A DNA stretch of 20,935 bases from Conidiobolus coronatus NRRL 28638 (GCA_001566745.1 KQ964418.1:386812-407746), one strand, 5' to 3'. Counted from the stretch's first letter, positions 9,901 through 20,515 are shown. Translations and numbers: made by a program. The notes: generated by a model not told the origin, from the sequence alone.

Positions 9901-11217
9901 GAGAAAATTTCTCAATCTGCTCCTTGGAGCTCTTGGACTCCCGAAACTGCTCCCAAGCTTAGAGTTCCAAACACAGAAAACCCTGTTTACTTTTTAACAG
10001 GAGCTACTGGGTTCTTGGGTTCATTTATTCTAGCTAGGCTATTACAAAGATATCCTACTTCAACGGTTTACTGCCTTGCTAGAGGCCAATCCGACGAAAA
10101 GGCTTACGAAAGAATTAAGAGTACTCTTGAATCTAACGTTCTTTGGCAATCTGGATTTGAGAATAGAATTATTGGAGTTCAAGGTGATTTAGCACAACCT
10201 CAATTAGGCGTTTCAGACTCTATGTGGGAAGAATTAAAGACTAAGGTCGACTCTGTAATTCATAACGGAGCCTTGGTACATTGGGTATTCCCTTACAGCA
10301 AGTTAAGAGATCCAAATGTTAATGGTACCTTGGAAGCATTAAAATTAAGCGTTAGCAATCCAGGTGAAATGAAGGGCTTCCACTTTGTATCTTCAACCAG
10401 TGTCCTCGATACTGAACACTATGTAAGACTCTCTGAATTGAATCTTTCTAGCAAGAACCCAGTCCATTTAGGCGTACCTGAAAACGACGACTTGTTAGGC
10501 AGTCAGCATGGCTTAAGAAGTGGCTATGGACAAACCAAGTGGGTTTGTGAGAAGTTAGTCATGAATGCTCACTCCAAGGGTGCTCATGCAACTATTATCC
10601 GCCCTGGTTATATTGTAGGAGACTGTCAAACCGGTGTTTCCATTACTGATGACTTCTTATGGAGATTAATTAAGGGATGTATTCAAATTGGTAAAGTACC
10701 TTCAATGACCAACAGAGTTAACATGTGCTCTGTAGACTATGTAGCTGATGTAGTAATCGGAGCAGCTGCCAACCCTGCTATCTCAGTTCCCAAGGGTGTA
10801 TTCCATGTATCTAACCCTCATCCCTTCCAATTCAACCAATTCTTTGATTTCTTATCTCAATATGGTTACAGTGTCCATACCGAAGATTATGTAACTTGGA
10901 GAGATATCTTAATGGATGTAACCTTAAGTGATCAAGATAATGCCTTATATCCCTTGCTTCACTTCGTCTTAGACGACTTACCAACATCTACCAAATCTCC
11001 CGAATTGGATCAAACAAACTGTGCTCAACTCATCAAAGAATGGAATGCTGGAGTTGAATGCAAGCCTATGCAAGATCTTATCCCTCTATACTTGAGCTAC
11101 TTAGTCCATGTAGGTTTCTTGTCCCAACCTCAAGATTCTACTAAGAATCAACTCCCAGCACTTCCAGAAGGATTACAAAATGTATTAACTTCAACTGGAA
11201 GAGGCGGAAGATCTTAA
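6901..11217 (+). CDS. LYS2: L-2-aminoadipate reductase (large subunit)
   Basis: Lys2 reduces alpha-aminoadipate to its semialdehyde using ATP and NADPH in the fungal lysine pathway; it needs a 4'-phosphopantetheine arm added by a Lys5-type transferase. Exon 1 is 6901-7293 and exon 2 is 7354-11217; the 60-bp intron has donor GAA|GTAATA, a CTAAC-like branch site, acceptor TTTAG and phase 0. The joined product is 1418 aa, close to the yeast enzyme. Visible parts: N-terminal condensation-like region; adenylation domain with TSGSTGIPKG (456-465), NMYGTTE (593-599), GRADDQVKIRGFR (from 728) and A10 lysine K841 in NGKIDK; carrier domain DLGGHSIL with attachment Ser902; and a C-terminal NADPH reductase with GATGFLG (1014-1020), Tyr1189 and Lys1193 of YxxxK. 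An acidic insertion (781-799) lies near the end of the adenylation domain. All catalytic motifs look intact. Upstream Gcn4-type sites suggest induction by amino-acid starvation. Confidence 0.98.
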
Positions 11218-11258
11218 ATCTGAAAAACTGTATATTATATATAAAAGAATATAGCATA

Positions 11259-11264
11259 AATAAA
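11259..11264 (+). promoter_or_regulatory. Poly(A) signal AATAAA of LYS2
   Basis: AATAAA begins 42 nt after the LYS2 stop codon, a normal distance for 3'-end processing. Only 91 bp separate the LYS2 and RING-gene stop codons. Confidence 0.5.
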
Positions 11265-11280
11265 ATTATAGTTAAAATAA

Positions 11281-11286
11281 TTTATT
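11281..11286 (-). promoter_or_regulatory. Poly(A) signal AATAAA of the RING gene
   Basis: Minus-strand AATAAA lies 22 nt beyond the stop codon of the RING ligase gene. It faces the LYS2 signal at 11259, so the two messages probably overlap at their 3' ends. Confidence 0.5.
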
Positions 11287-11308
11287 AGTGTAATTTGAAT
11301 TATTTGAA

Positions 11309-12946
11309 TTATTTGCAAACTTGAGCTTTTACATTACTAAAAGCGCCTATACCAGCTGCTTGATGAATATCTATATGTAGTAGAGCATCAACATCTAAAA
11401 ATAAGAATTATCAATAAGTTGAATAATATATTATATATAAATAATCACCTTGTCTACAAATTGGACACCTTCTAGTTTGAGTATTTAGTTCAATAGAGCA
11501 ATCATAGCACAAGCAAAGATGTCTACAAGGTAGAATAGCTGTATTACACTTAGATTCTAAACAAATAACACATTCCGTTAGTCCTGCATTAGTTTCATCC
11601 TTTTTAATTGGAATGAAATTTGAATCAGTAGAAGCTTCAGTATTCGACTCTAAAGTCTTCTCCATAAGTGTATCGTAGCCAAATATCGGGTTAACAACAA
11701 AGTTATTACCATTAATCTAGTAATTATTAATACATTTATAATCTATATATAACTATATGATTACTGTAACTTTAGTTTTTAAGTGCTGAGCTTCAAAAAT
11801 TAAGCTTTTGGCTTCAATATCTTCATTAGGGTTATAGTCTGTTTTTTCTCTGCCTCCAGGCAAATCATCAATTCTCCTACTCTCTTCAGTTGTTATATCG
11901 ATATAAATTGTTATTGAATTATTTGCTAAATTAATAAATTTGTTAGTAAAATACTATTTTACATAACTATATACAACTTACTCTTGTTCAATTTTGCTTT
12001 ATCTCCTTCGCATAATTCGTTGGAAGTTAAGTGAATAATTAACGGGAACCAAATTCTAGGAGGTGGAGGGGCTCTATCTGGCTTAGGGATTGCAACTGTT
12101 AATCTTAAATTACTTCTCCTTCTGGGATTTCCACTATCATCATTATTTGTTCTAGTCCAGGTTTCTACTAGTTTTCTCTCAAATGAAGATCTTAACCCAT
12201 CCGCAATGGGCTCAGGCGGTCTAATTAAAAACTCTCCATCTTTTCTAAATAATCCCTCTAAATACTCTCCCAAGTTATCAATAGTAAATTCTTTATTAAT
12301 ACCGGGATCTCCGTCAACTTCCAAGTATCTCCTTTGAATGTGTCCCTCTTCGCAAGAGTCCAGCTTTTCTCCCAGAGGATACATATGTTTCCGGAATTCC
12401 TCTTCCGTGTATCCCCAAAATAGCTTCCATTTACAACTAATTAAAGAATTATAGTTTAAACACAATTTAATACCCTCAAAGGGCTTAGCTTCGTTAAATT
12501 CCGAAGTTCTTATAATTTTTATAGTGTCAGTATTAATAAAGAACTTGCTATCTAGTATGGATACGGTAGACTCTTCATTTCTTGGTAATGGAACTCCAGC
12601 TTCCTATAAAAATAAATTCATTAACTAACTGACGAAATAACTTTAATGATTTATTATTACATATTGATCTAAATATTAAAAGTTAATATTGAATATCGAA
12701 TGTTTTAAAAAATTTACCTTTCTCTTCTTGAGTTCTATCTGGTGCTGGAATAACCTTAGGGCCAAAGTAAAGATTAGAAGTGTTGGTCAGAGGAAAACAA
12801 GGTTCAAGCTTAGGGCTAATACTAATTCTTGTTTCTTCTTTATCAACCTTATCCTCTTTCAAAACTGTATCTCCTTCGGTTAACCCTGCTCTTTCCTCCT
12901 CTCTAGACCCAAGCTCCATAGTTTGCATAGCATCTAATTTTTTCAT
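11309..12946 (-). CDS. MGRN1/LUL-type RING E3 ubiquitin ligase
   Basis: This is a probable E3 ubiquitin ligase of the Mahogunin (MGRN1/RNF157) and plant LUL family. Proposed exons: 12946-12718, 12599-11982, 11925-11765, 11716-11449, 11394-11309, giving 453 aa. The N-terminal stretch has the family-like PKVIPAPDR and TIKIIR. A LUL-like beta-rich domain follows (LCLNYNSL to WFPLIIHL, then INGNNFVVNPIFGYD). The C3HC4 RING starts near residue 384, ECVICLES...LPCRHLCLCYDC...CPICRQ, very close to MGRN1 in its CRHLCLC core, and ends with the family tail DVDALLHIDIHQ after a 54-bp intron. Introns 2 to 4 (11926-11981, 11717-11764, 11395-11448) have GT...AG ends and consistent phases. Intron 1 (12600-12717) keeps frame only with an AAG acceptor 4 nt past a better TAG. 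MGRN1 has an N-terminal myristoylation glycine; it is absent here, so an extra 5' exon is possible. Substrates are unknown. Confidence 0.88.
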
Positions 12947-14014
12947 TAATATTATTTCATTTATTTGGTATATCTTTATTAACCTTCTATATGAGCTAAA
13001 TCCGCTTTTTTAGAACTTAAACTAACTGACATACTGTTATTATATTTTATTATAAGCAATAAGCATATATTTTTATTAATATTAAAAAAGCAATTATAAA
13101 CTTTAGCTTTAGTCTCTATTTATACCTTTAAACTAATTTCGGAATTTTTTTATTTTAAATTTCAGTTTAAAACCCAAATCTACACATTTTTCATTAGGGG
13201 AATTTTTGTTAATTTTGGATTTTTAGTGACTGTTTATTTATAAATGAGCGAAGAGTTTGATATTTAGTGGAAGTGATAAAACTTATATAGAATTAGTTTT
13301 TTTTTGATGCGTTGGTATTGGACAAAATTTTACTGGCTTTTTCCCCTGTTTATCAAATCGTTAATTAATATCAGATTAATCACTTTTTCAAAAATTTTGG
13401 ATTACATAAAACCCTTTTTAACAGGTTTTTTTTGTAATAATCTAGATATAAAAACTTTTGAGTATATGGCAGCTATATATCAAATAATAGCGTATAATAA
13501 CTTATATGGATAAATCAAATAGTTCAGTTATTCAACAGTCTCCCAAACCTTACCTAAAACCATAAATAATAACGCAACTTTACAATGATATAATATATTA
13601 AAAGCAACAAAAATGTTTAATTAAAGTATTAAGCTTAATTAGCGTGGCTTAATAATTAATAGCCAAAATATAGTGAATCGAACAAATCTTTTACATATCG
13701 CCTAGTTCTAGAGGGGATCTTGATCAACTTGGAGTTTAAATTTAGTAATGTCTAAATTTAGTAAATTAAAAAATCAATAGTGCAATTTGAATAAAAATTA
13801 AAGGTATATGAATTTTTTATTATTGATTTAAGCTTTAGCTGTTGATTAGAAGTAGTTATTATATATAAAGTATTGAATTGAAGTTTTTAATTAGTAGTTA
13901 ACATAGAGTATTTAATAAGTTTAGTAGCATTGATATATTAGTAGAATTATAGAAAAAAGTGGAAAATTTACATAAAAGCTAAATTATTTTAGATTAAATT
14001 ATTAAACCCTTAAA
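12947..14014. other. AT-rich intergenic region between two leftward genes
   Basis: This holds the RING gene promoter and the 3' flank of the PRXL2-type gene. The only open stretch, near 13304-13513, is hydrophobic and low in complexity and I judge it spurious. The segment around 13690-13740 is a little richer in G and C but does not fold as a tRNA or match anything I know. Confidence 0.5.
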
Positions 14015-15036
14015 CTAAGAATAAACCGATATATCGTCCAACGCGTCGGTGAAATCGTCTCCATCGTCTGACTCGGAATCTGAATTGGTATAGTATTTGG
14101 ACGAGGTGATTGATGTTGCTTTTGACGTGGCTAGCGAAGGATCCGTGGAGGCTGAGTACATACTTTCTTGGTAGAATATACATTCTTCGGGTGCCATCTA
14201 AAATAAATTATATTAGTTATACTTGCTTTAATTATATATATATTCTTACATCTTGAACTAGATCTGGATTACCACCAGCAGCAGCAAATAAGTCTTTAAT
14301 GGAGGGATAAATAGCAGCAGCCTAATCAATTAGCAAAAGATGTTTAGTATAAAAATATAATAGTATATTATTAATAATTACCGTTTGACGATATTCATAC
14401 AATAAACCTGTATTGCCTGGTCCAACAACAAAAGTACCTCCCAACTGGAAGCCATCACCGTCAAAGTTACCCTTAATTCCAAGCTTTAGAGCTGCACTAA
14501 CAGCTTTCCTACTTGCACTGGACACTAAATCGGCTAATCCTGCAACAATACCATACTTTACAAGACCTAGAGCTTTATGAACGGTTCTATCGGTATCAAG
14601 GAATAGCTCCCACTCCCAGTACTTTCCATCCAAGAACTCTTGTAGTCCAACTTCTTCAAATCCAATACCTATTAGTCGTACGTTTAATTCATCTATTTAT
14701 ATATTACTCCGTTAGCTATGTATAATATTGTTAAAGTAATTGAATTTTACCGAAGTATGGTTTTAAATTTGATAATAATCTCGACTCATAACTAAAGAAT
14801 ACATTAATATAAACAAATATATGGCAATAAAAGATAAAAACTTACCGACATAAAGGACAACCAAATCTACGCAAAACCTTTAAAATAACGGTATTACCAG
14901 CCCATAAATCCGTTATTAACACCGAGTCCCCTGTCAAACTTTGGATCATAATTCCTTCCAAAAACTGAGGTTTTTTCTTTTTAAAAACCTTAATATTTTT
15001 CATTGACTTCATTGATTTTAGGATTGAAGGCGCCAT
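14015..15036 (-). CDS. Peroxiredoxin-like 2 family protein (PRXL2/FAM213, AhpC/TSA-like)
   Basis: This is a thioredoxin-fold redox protein of the PRXL2 group (FAM213A; prostamide/prostaglandin F synthase relatives). Proposed exons: 15036-14846, 14791-14751, 14692-14382, 14321-14250, 14197-14015, joined to 265 aa. All four introns (54, 58, 60 and 52 bp) have GT...AG ends, and phases 2, 1, 0 and 0 agree. Exon 2 is only 41 nt. Key parts: a basic N-terminus (MAPSILKSMKSMKN), strand NTVILKVLRRFG, the CPLC redox pair (Cys60, Cys63), helix RYESRLLSNLKPYF, strand VRLIGIGFE, and the family signature GNFDGDGFQLGGTFVVGPG near the C-terminal half. A Ser-rich, strongly acidic tail of about 60 residues (DSESDDGDDFTD) extends past the usual domain. 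Substrate cannot be inferred. The next feature upstream is tRNA-Gly, about 740 bp away. Confidence 0.9.
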
Positions 15037-15778
15037 ATTTTTCTATTATGTTGGTTTATAAACTGAAGAAGAAGCGAAGTATAGTTAGTTTAAGTGAAGG
15101 ATCGATCCCCATTTTATATTACACTTTAGATCAATCACTCTTTTATTAAATCGAGTTCAGGGGTAAATTGCATTAACCAATAACATCGTCATTACTATAA
15201 TATTGAATTAATTAAAAGGTGTTAGGGAATTTATTGCGTGGTATTGTTGATGGAGATCAAAATCGTAGTAGTAATTTTGAGATCATAAAATTCTTTAAAT
15301 TGGTCATATTAATGTACCTTAGTCAGCTCTAGTTCAATTAAAGTTAAAGCTACTAGTAATCTTGTTATATTAATTTTTTCATTTTATTCACTTTTTAGAG
15401 TTTATTAATCAATAATAATAAATGCTAATAATAATATTTATATAATAATTAAGAGCATAAAAAGTCGTATTTCCAAATCTTTCTCCATACTAATAACTAT
15501 AAATTAACCCTATTTAACATAATAATTTTATTACACTTCAAAACCTTTAAAGTTAAATTTAATATATAGCGAAGTGTATAATATTAACTTATAGGGTTGT
15601 TTATCATACTCTACCTGCTGGTTTTGTTATCATTGGCATATTTTTAAAAGTTTTCGATCTAATGGTAGTTAGAAGGATTTGATATATTGAGGTTGAATTA
15701 TCCTGAATATCGTTAATTCTCCTTTTTTTAAATTTATTTAAAAATTCACATAACAAAATAACACTTTAACAAGAAAAA
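15037..15778. other. AT-rich intergenic region upstream of the PRXL2-type gene
   Basis: This contains the presumed promoter of the leftward PRXL2-type gene and the tRNA-Gly 3' flank. I saw no open frame, RNA gene or repeat in it. Confidence 0.5.
15774..15778 (-). terminator. Pol III terminator of tRNA-Gly
   Basis: Five T residues on the minus strand directly follow the discriminator base of tRNA-Gly, a standard RNA polymerase III stop. Confidence 0.7.
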
Positions 15779-15850
15779 TGCGCTAGCTGGGAATCGAACC
15801 CAGACCACTTGCTTGGAAGGCGAGTATTCTAACCATTATACTACTAGCGC
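15779..15850 (-). tRNA. tRNA-Gly (anticodon TCC)
   Basis: This tRNA reads GGA/GGG glycine codons. On the minus strand the acceptor stem GCGCTAG/CTAGCGC is perfect, with discriminator A; the T arm is CTGGG/CCCAG around TTCGATT; the anticodon loop is CTTCCAA with TCC at 15817-15815. No intron. One oddity: the anticodon stem CTCGC/GCAAG has a C-A mismatch at its middle pair (29-41). The intact acceptor, T arm and terminator suggest an active gene, but the mismatch leaves some doubt. Confidence 0.93.
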
Positions 15851-17139
15851 TTACCATACAAACTTTATTTTTTAATTTAACTAGTTGATTAAGGGTTGAA
15901 TTTTAGTTTTGAATAAAATCTGCGACCTTATTCAAAAATTAACAAAACCCACTAATACAAGCATTTTTAATTTCTTCTTTTAAAAGTTAATTTCCATATT
16001 CTATTTTTATTAGCACCTTCCTAAAACCTTATTCACTTTTTCTTTTCCCCACTACTTAACGAAATAAGCATTTAATCAATTTAATATATCCACCATTACG
16101 ATTAGCAATAAACTATAATTAAGTTTTTAACTTATCACCATTTACATATAATATAACTACCATTCTAGCTAATATAGGCTAATAAGTAATGATAATATGA
16201 GTATTGTATAGATATAATCAATAATTTTTATACTAAATTTAACAATTTTAGCTTATACTTAAATATATTAACTAATAATTAGCTATGATATTAATAAAAT
16301 ATATCAATTAGAGCAAAAGACCGAAAAAAGAGTATATTATCGCACAGTTACAAAAAAACTTACCCCATATTTGTAGACTTAATATGTAGATGGAGTAATA
16401 TATAAATGAAAAATATTTAATACTACAATCCATTTGAGTTAATTTCAATTGCAAATATTTATTACAAGTAGAGTTAATCGTATGCTAAATTATCGCCGAA
16501 GTAGATAAAATATTGAATTATATATAAATAATAAATCGCTAGATTAGTAGAAATCAAGCGATATAAACTAGGGGCTAGCGTCCTTGTTATTATATAAGTT
16601 GAATAGCGTTAAACTAGGCTTAATATGTTAACATAAAAAAGTTTAATAATAAAATTATAGAATAGGAATAAATTTTTATTATTTTGTTATAAAACTTAAC
16701 TACTAAAAGTTGGATTATAAAAAAATATTTTTTGTTTGTTGAGCTATAACATAATTTAATACTAAATGACAATCAATAAAATAAAAAATGCAGCTTTATA
16801 ACGCTTTTGTTAAATCTAAGTTAAATATCTTATCTCTATTAGATATCAGTTTAAAAATAGTTATTAAAATAAAACTAGACGATAATACAAATATTATGAT
16901 AAAAATTTACAAGGGTATAGGCAAATAGTATGGCCAACAATAGCATCTACTCTTATTAAGATTTTTTATTCAAGTGATAAATCTAAATAGTAAAAAATCT
17001 TGTCAAATTTTAAGATAATTTTTGACTTCTAGCTCGTAAAGATTGATCAACATAGTTGTAGCATATATTACAAACCATATCTAAACTACATCCCATAGCT
17101 AGCATATATCATAATTTATAGTTTTTAATACAGTTATTT
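15851..17139. other. AT-rich intergenic region, no gene seen
   Basis: No credible coding frame or RNA gene was found on either strand. The sequence is low in complexity, with a few G/C-richer islands such as 16550-16610 that match nothing I recognise. Confidence 0.5.
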
Positions 17140-17407
17140 ATATGAAAGATTCTGGTTAAATCAAGGAAATTTGATCCAAAAATTTTATATGGCAAATTTA
17201 TAATATTTTTGATTTTTACATGATTAAAGCGTACTAAACAACCTCTTTTATTAGTTTATGTTTTTAGTATGGTTTTCAAATATGATATTATCGGCTCTAT
17301 TCTTTTATTTAATAACTATATATGATAACAACTCGCTTATATTAAAATTAAAATTTTGAACAGAGCTCATACAAAATTTGAGTTAAATTAACCAGAATCT
17401 CTCATAT
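17140..17407. mobile_element. MITE-like element with terminal inverted repeats
   Basis: The outer 20 bp are inverted copies with 19 of 20 bases matching: ATATGAAAGATTCTGGTTAA at 17140-17159 and TTAACCAGAATCTCTCATAT at 17388-17407. Weaker similarity seems to continue inward with gaps (AAATTT, AAAATTTTA). The 268-bp span has no open frame, as expected for a non-autonomous DNA transposon remnant. A clear target-site duplication was not found, and no second copy is in the window, so the class cannot be named. A long fold-back sequence of other origin is the alternative. Confidence 0.45.
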
Positions 17408-17414
17408 GCATAAA

Positions 17415-17435
17415 ATTTAGCTAAGCAAGCTAAAT
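17415..17435. repeat. Short perfect inverted repeat
   Basis: ATTTAGCT and AGCTAAAT form a perfect 8-bp stem with the 5-nt loop AAGCA, just outside the right arm of the MITE-like element. Its role is unknown; it may be chance in AT-rich DNA. Confidence 0.4.
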
Positions 17436-17684
17436 CTAAATCAAATTTAACAACTAGTAATCAATAAAGATAAGTAATATATATCGAAGAGATATAGATA
17501 AGAAGTTAATAAGAGATTTATAGAAGCATATATGTAATATATAAATAAATATGATAACTAATGTAGGAAACGAATATAACAATGAAAAAAATAAATCTAA
17601 GGTGTAAAGAAAAATTAATATTAATGTGAATTGTTTGCTATAAAATATCGCTGTTAGAATACAATTTCTCATGGTCATCATTAA

Positions 17685-17766
17685 GACAGTTTGTCCGAGT
17701 GGTTAAGGAGTCAGACTTGAAATCTGATGGGCTCCGCCCGCACAGGTTCAAATCCTGTAGCTGTCG
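17685..17766 (+). tRNA. tRNA-Ser (anticodon TGA)
   Basis: This is a class II tRNA for serine (UCN codons). Acceptor GACAGTT pairs with AGCTGTC (one T-G wobble) and the discriminator is G, the serine identity base. The anticodon stem CAGAC... closes loop TTGAAAT with TGA at 17718-17720. The long variable arm GGGC-TCCG-CCCG is typical of tRNA-Ser, and the T arm ACAGG/CCTGT encloses TTCAAAT. No intron. Confidence 0.96.
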
Positions 17767-17773
17767 AATTATC

Positions 17774-17778
17774 TTTTT
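17774..17778 (+). terminator. Pol III terminator of tRNA-Ser
   Basis: Five T residues begin 7 nt after the mature 3' end of tRNA-Ser, a usual distance for an RNA polymerase III stop. Confidence 0.7.
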
Positions 17779-18000
17779 CTAAAATAACTTTTTGTGATAG
17801 TTTTAATTAGAATTGAAAAGTAGGATTGCAATGAGCAGTATTTTAGATATTATAATCGATTATATACTAATAAACTAGAGATATTTCAATTGTTAAATAA
17901 TGTATATAAAATGAAATAATTAAATATAGTATCTTTTTAAAAAATATATTTAAGGATTAGATAATAAAAAATGACTCATTCAGAGGTGACATGCTGGTGA

Positions 18001-19514
18001 TTACTTACGAACGACAATTTTATGAACCATTTCTTCCTTAGCAATAAGGTGATTGGTCTTCTCTACAAGACTCAACAACTTGTTGATATCGTGAGTCCAT
18101 TCATTAAGGATGGTATTGGCATCCTTTGGAGCTTGGAAGTTAACAATTCCTGAAGGGCGATCAATTTTAGCATAAATGGTCTTTGATACGACTAATTTGG
18201 CTAAAACATCCTCTGTTTGATCAAGGTCTAAGTCTAAGAGCTCAGTCATGCGTTTAAGAGTGATACGAGTGTAATATTTTTCAATGACACGGATATTGTG
18301 TTCAATGACACGGCTGTGAAGATCGTCCCAACGTTTAGCACCTTGCTCAGTTCCGCGAACGAAAGGATCTATGGAGAGAAGAGACTTACCATAGAGCTCT
18401 TGGAGACTAGGCCATCTGATAAGTTCAATAGTAGTGAAACTGGTACCTAATTCTTTGTGTTGAGGGGATTTTTCCAAATAAGGGTCTTGCATGATACGAT
18501 GAATTAAATCACTTTGTTCATTGTCATATGGAGAAAGCATTACATAAATCAAAGCTTGTTCTAAAGCTTGCTTCTTCTTAACATCATCAGCTTGAACGGA
18601 AGGGGTGTGATAAACTTCTAAGTAATGCTTTGAAATATCCAAATAATTATTTTCATGAGAAGCATATTGAATCATAAGCTCATAGAATCTTAATTTAAGA
18701 TCGTGATTCTCCTCATTCTTGAAGAAATTGAGACCTATTTTTCTAGAAATAATTAAAGTACGAACGTAATCTCCATTAGCTAAGCATAATCTCATTTGCT
18801 CAAGTAAAAACTCTGTCTTTTCTCTCTTTTCCATTGATCCAAAAGTTTCAACTTGTAATTCTTGTAAAATATCGGCTGCTTCAGAGATTTTACCCTCATT
18901 TTCATGGATTTTAGCTAAATAAAGAGTAACACGAGCTCTTTCAACTTCAACAAAAATCTTTCCTTCTGTTACTTGACGAAGTGTGTTAATCAATTGGAGC
19001 TTAGTTTCCATATCAGGGGTTTCATCTAAATAAGACATAGCTTTTTGGACCATAGATACAATAGCCTAAGAGTAAAAACAATATTTAGTAAATTTATAAT
19101 AGCTGCTATATAATGAAGCTTTACTTGTTTGAGTTGACCATGTTTCTTAGATAAAAGAATAACAATTTCATTTAAACGAGCCCATAATTTGGCACCACGA
19201 GTAATTTCAACTGAAGCAACTAAGAGTTTAGTAGTTGAAGCTAAATCAGCACCCTAAAAAAATAAAAATATATTAATTTATATTTAACTAGAATAATAAA
19301 CCAAAGAGTATTACATTTCTAGTTTGCTTTTCTAAAGATAAAATTTTTTCTAAAGCTTGCTCAATTTGACCACCCTAAAATAATAATTAGTAAAAATAGC
19401 AATATAAAAAACTATAGTGAATAATACTTGAACGAGGGGTTGAACTTGGGTTAAAAGTTGATCTACTTCATTGGAGTAATCCTTCTCCATCTTAACTAAT
19501 TTACCTTCTGACAT
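18001..19514 (-). CDS. RPN5: 26S proteasome regulatory lid subunit Rpn5 (PSMD12)
   Basis: Rpn5 is a PCI-domain scaffold subunit of the proteasome lid and helps dock the lid on the base and core. Four exons: 19514-19428, 19374-19315, 19253-19125, 19065-18001. The introns (53, 61 and 59 bp) all have GT...AG ends and all fall in phase 0, giving 446 aa, close to human PSMD12 (456). Family landmarks: an N-terminus with VKMEKDYSNEVDQ, LSLEKQTRN, LSKKHGQLKQ, TLRQVTEGKIFVEVERAR, AADILQELQVETFGSMEK, EFLLEQMRLCLANGDYVRT, SPYDNEQSDLIHRI, then the PCI/winged-helix part with RVIEHNIRVIEKYYTRI and a C-terminal helix TNHLIAKEEMVHKI. Solenoid helices fill the first two thirds. No key region is missing. All introns lie in the first quarter of the coding sequence. 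No promoter element is certain. Confidence 0.98.
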
Positions 19515-20479
19515 ATTAATACAAATTTACTTAGAATATTAATTTAAAGTTGAGTGTTTTGAATATAAACTAAATATTTAACGATTAATAACTAATAATT
19601 TTTTATCAATTAATTATATATACTTTAATATTATTATTATTAAAAAAAGAATTAAAATAAGACTTTTTTCTAATTTTTTTTGATTTGTAGTAAAAATAAT
19701 TCAATTGGTGTACTGCTTGCGTCATTTTAATATTGGGATAAATTTAAGTTTAATCTTAGTAATTTATCCCATAATAATATATGTTGATACTTGATTTGAA
19801 TTTCTTTCCTAATTTAGAAATATTTGATTATATCAAATATGAATCTTCACTCAAACTATAGACTAACAAAATATTGAATTTATCATTAAATAATATGAAA
19901 TAGTTGGTGCTCTAATATTTTAAAATTTATATTTGACGATATAAATCTAAATACTTTATTAAATTTTTAAGCAGTATCATTATAGAAAATAATTTATTGT
20001 TGAATTATTTAGTTTCGAAAATTTCAACAGTTTGTTAATCAATACTTTGAATAAAAAACATTTAATAAGTTAATATATATTATTATTTAGCTAAGCATTT
20101 AACAGTTTTTATTAGTACTTGTGACTAAATAAGCTTATAAAATTTTTATATAGCATAGTTTATACAAAAATATTAGATTGTTCTAATAAATTATAGATAT
20201 TCGATAGAACTTTCATTTAAAAATTAAGATCTATTGTAAATTAAAGCTTATTATTTAATTAAATTGAGAATTTCCTTAATCAGTGCTACTCTACTAAAAA
20301 CTTAATTATTAAAAAACTTGATAATAGTTTTGTCTGGATAAATATAATCGCTATATATGAAGCAATGTATAATTTTATATAATTAACTACAAGTCACGAT
20401 ATATTATAATATGTTTAAAACATAGCTGTCTACAGTAAATGCATAGCATGATAGTTGGATCGTATAAGAAAATATAATA

Positions 20480-20496
20480 CCTTCAAATTTTGAAGG
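20480..20496. repeat. Perfect 17-bp palindrome
   Basis: CCTTCAAA and TTTGAAGG flank a single central T. A dimeric DNA-binding protein site or a chance palindrome are both possible. Confidence 0.4.
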
Positions 20497-20515
20497 CTGA
20501 CCTGATTGTATTTAC

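Noticed and set aside
13304-13513. 69-aa open frame
   Set aside because: Hydrophobic, low-complexity product from AT-rich sequence, no homology I recognise and no splice partners.
17454-17681. 75-aa minus-strand open frame rich in I, L, F and Y
   Set aside because: It looks like translated AT-rich DNA and abuts the tRNA-Ser gene; no sign of a real gene.
17972-17978. TGACTCA near the RPN5 3' end
   Set aside because: A single site beyond a stop codon with no gene starting nearby; about what chance predicts.
19717-19724. TGACGCAA (minus) about 200 bp before RPN5, possible CRE or bZIP site
   Set aside because: One isolated match; no second site or known link in this lineage. I also found no yeast-type PACE element (GGTGGCAAA) there.
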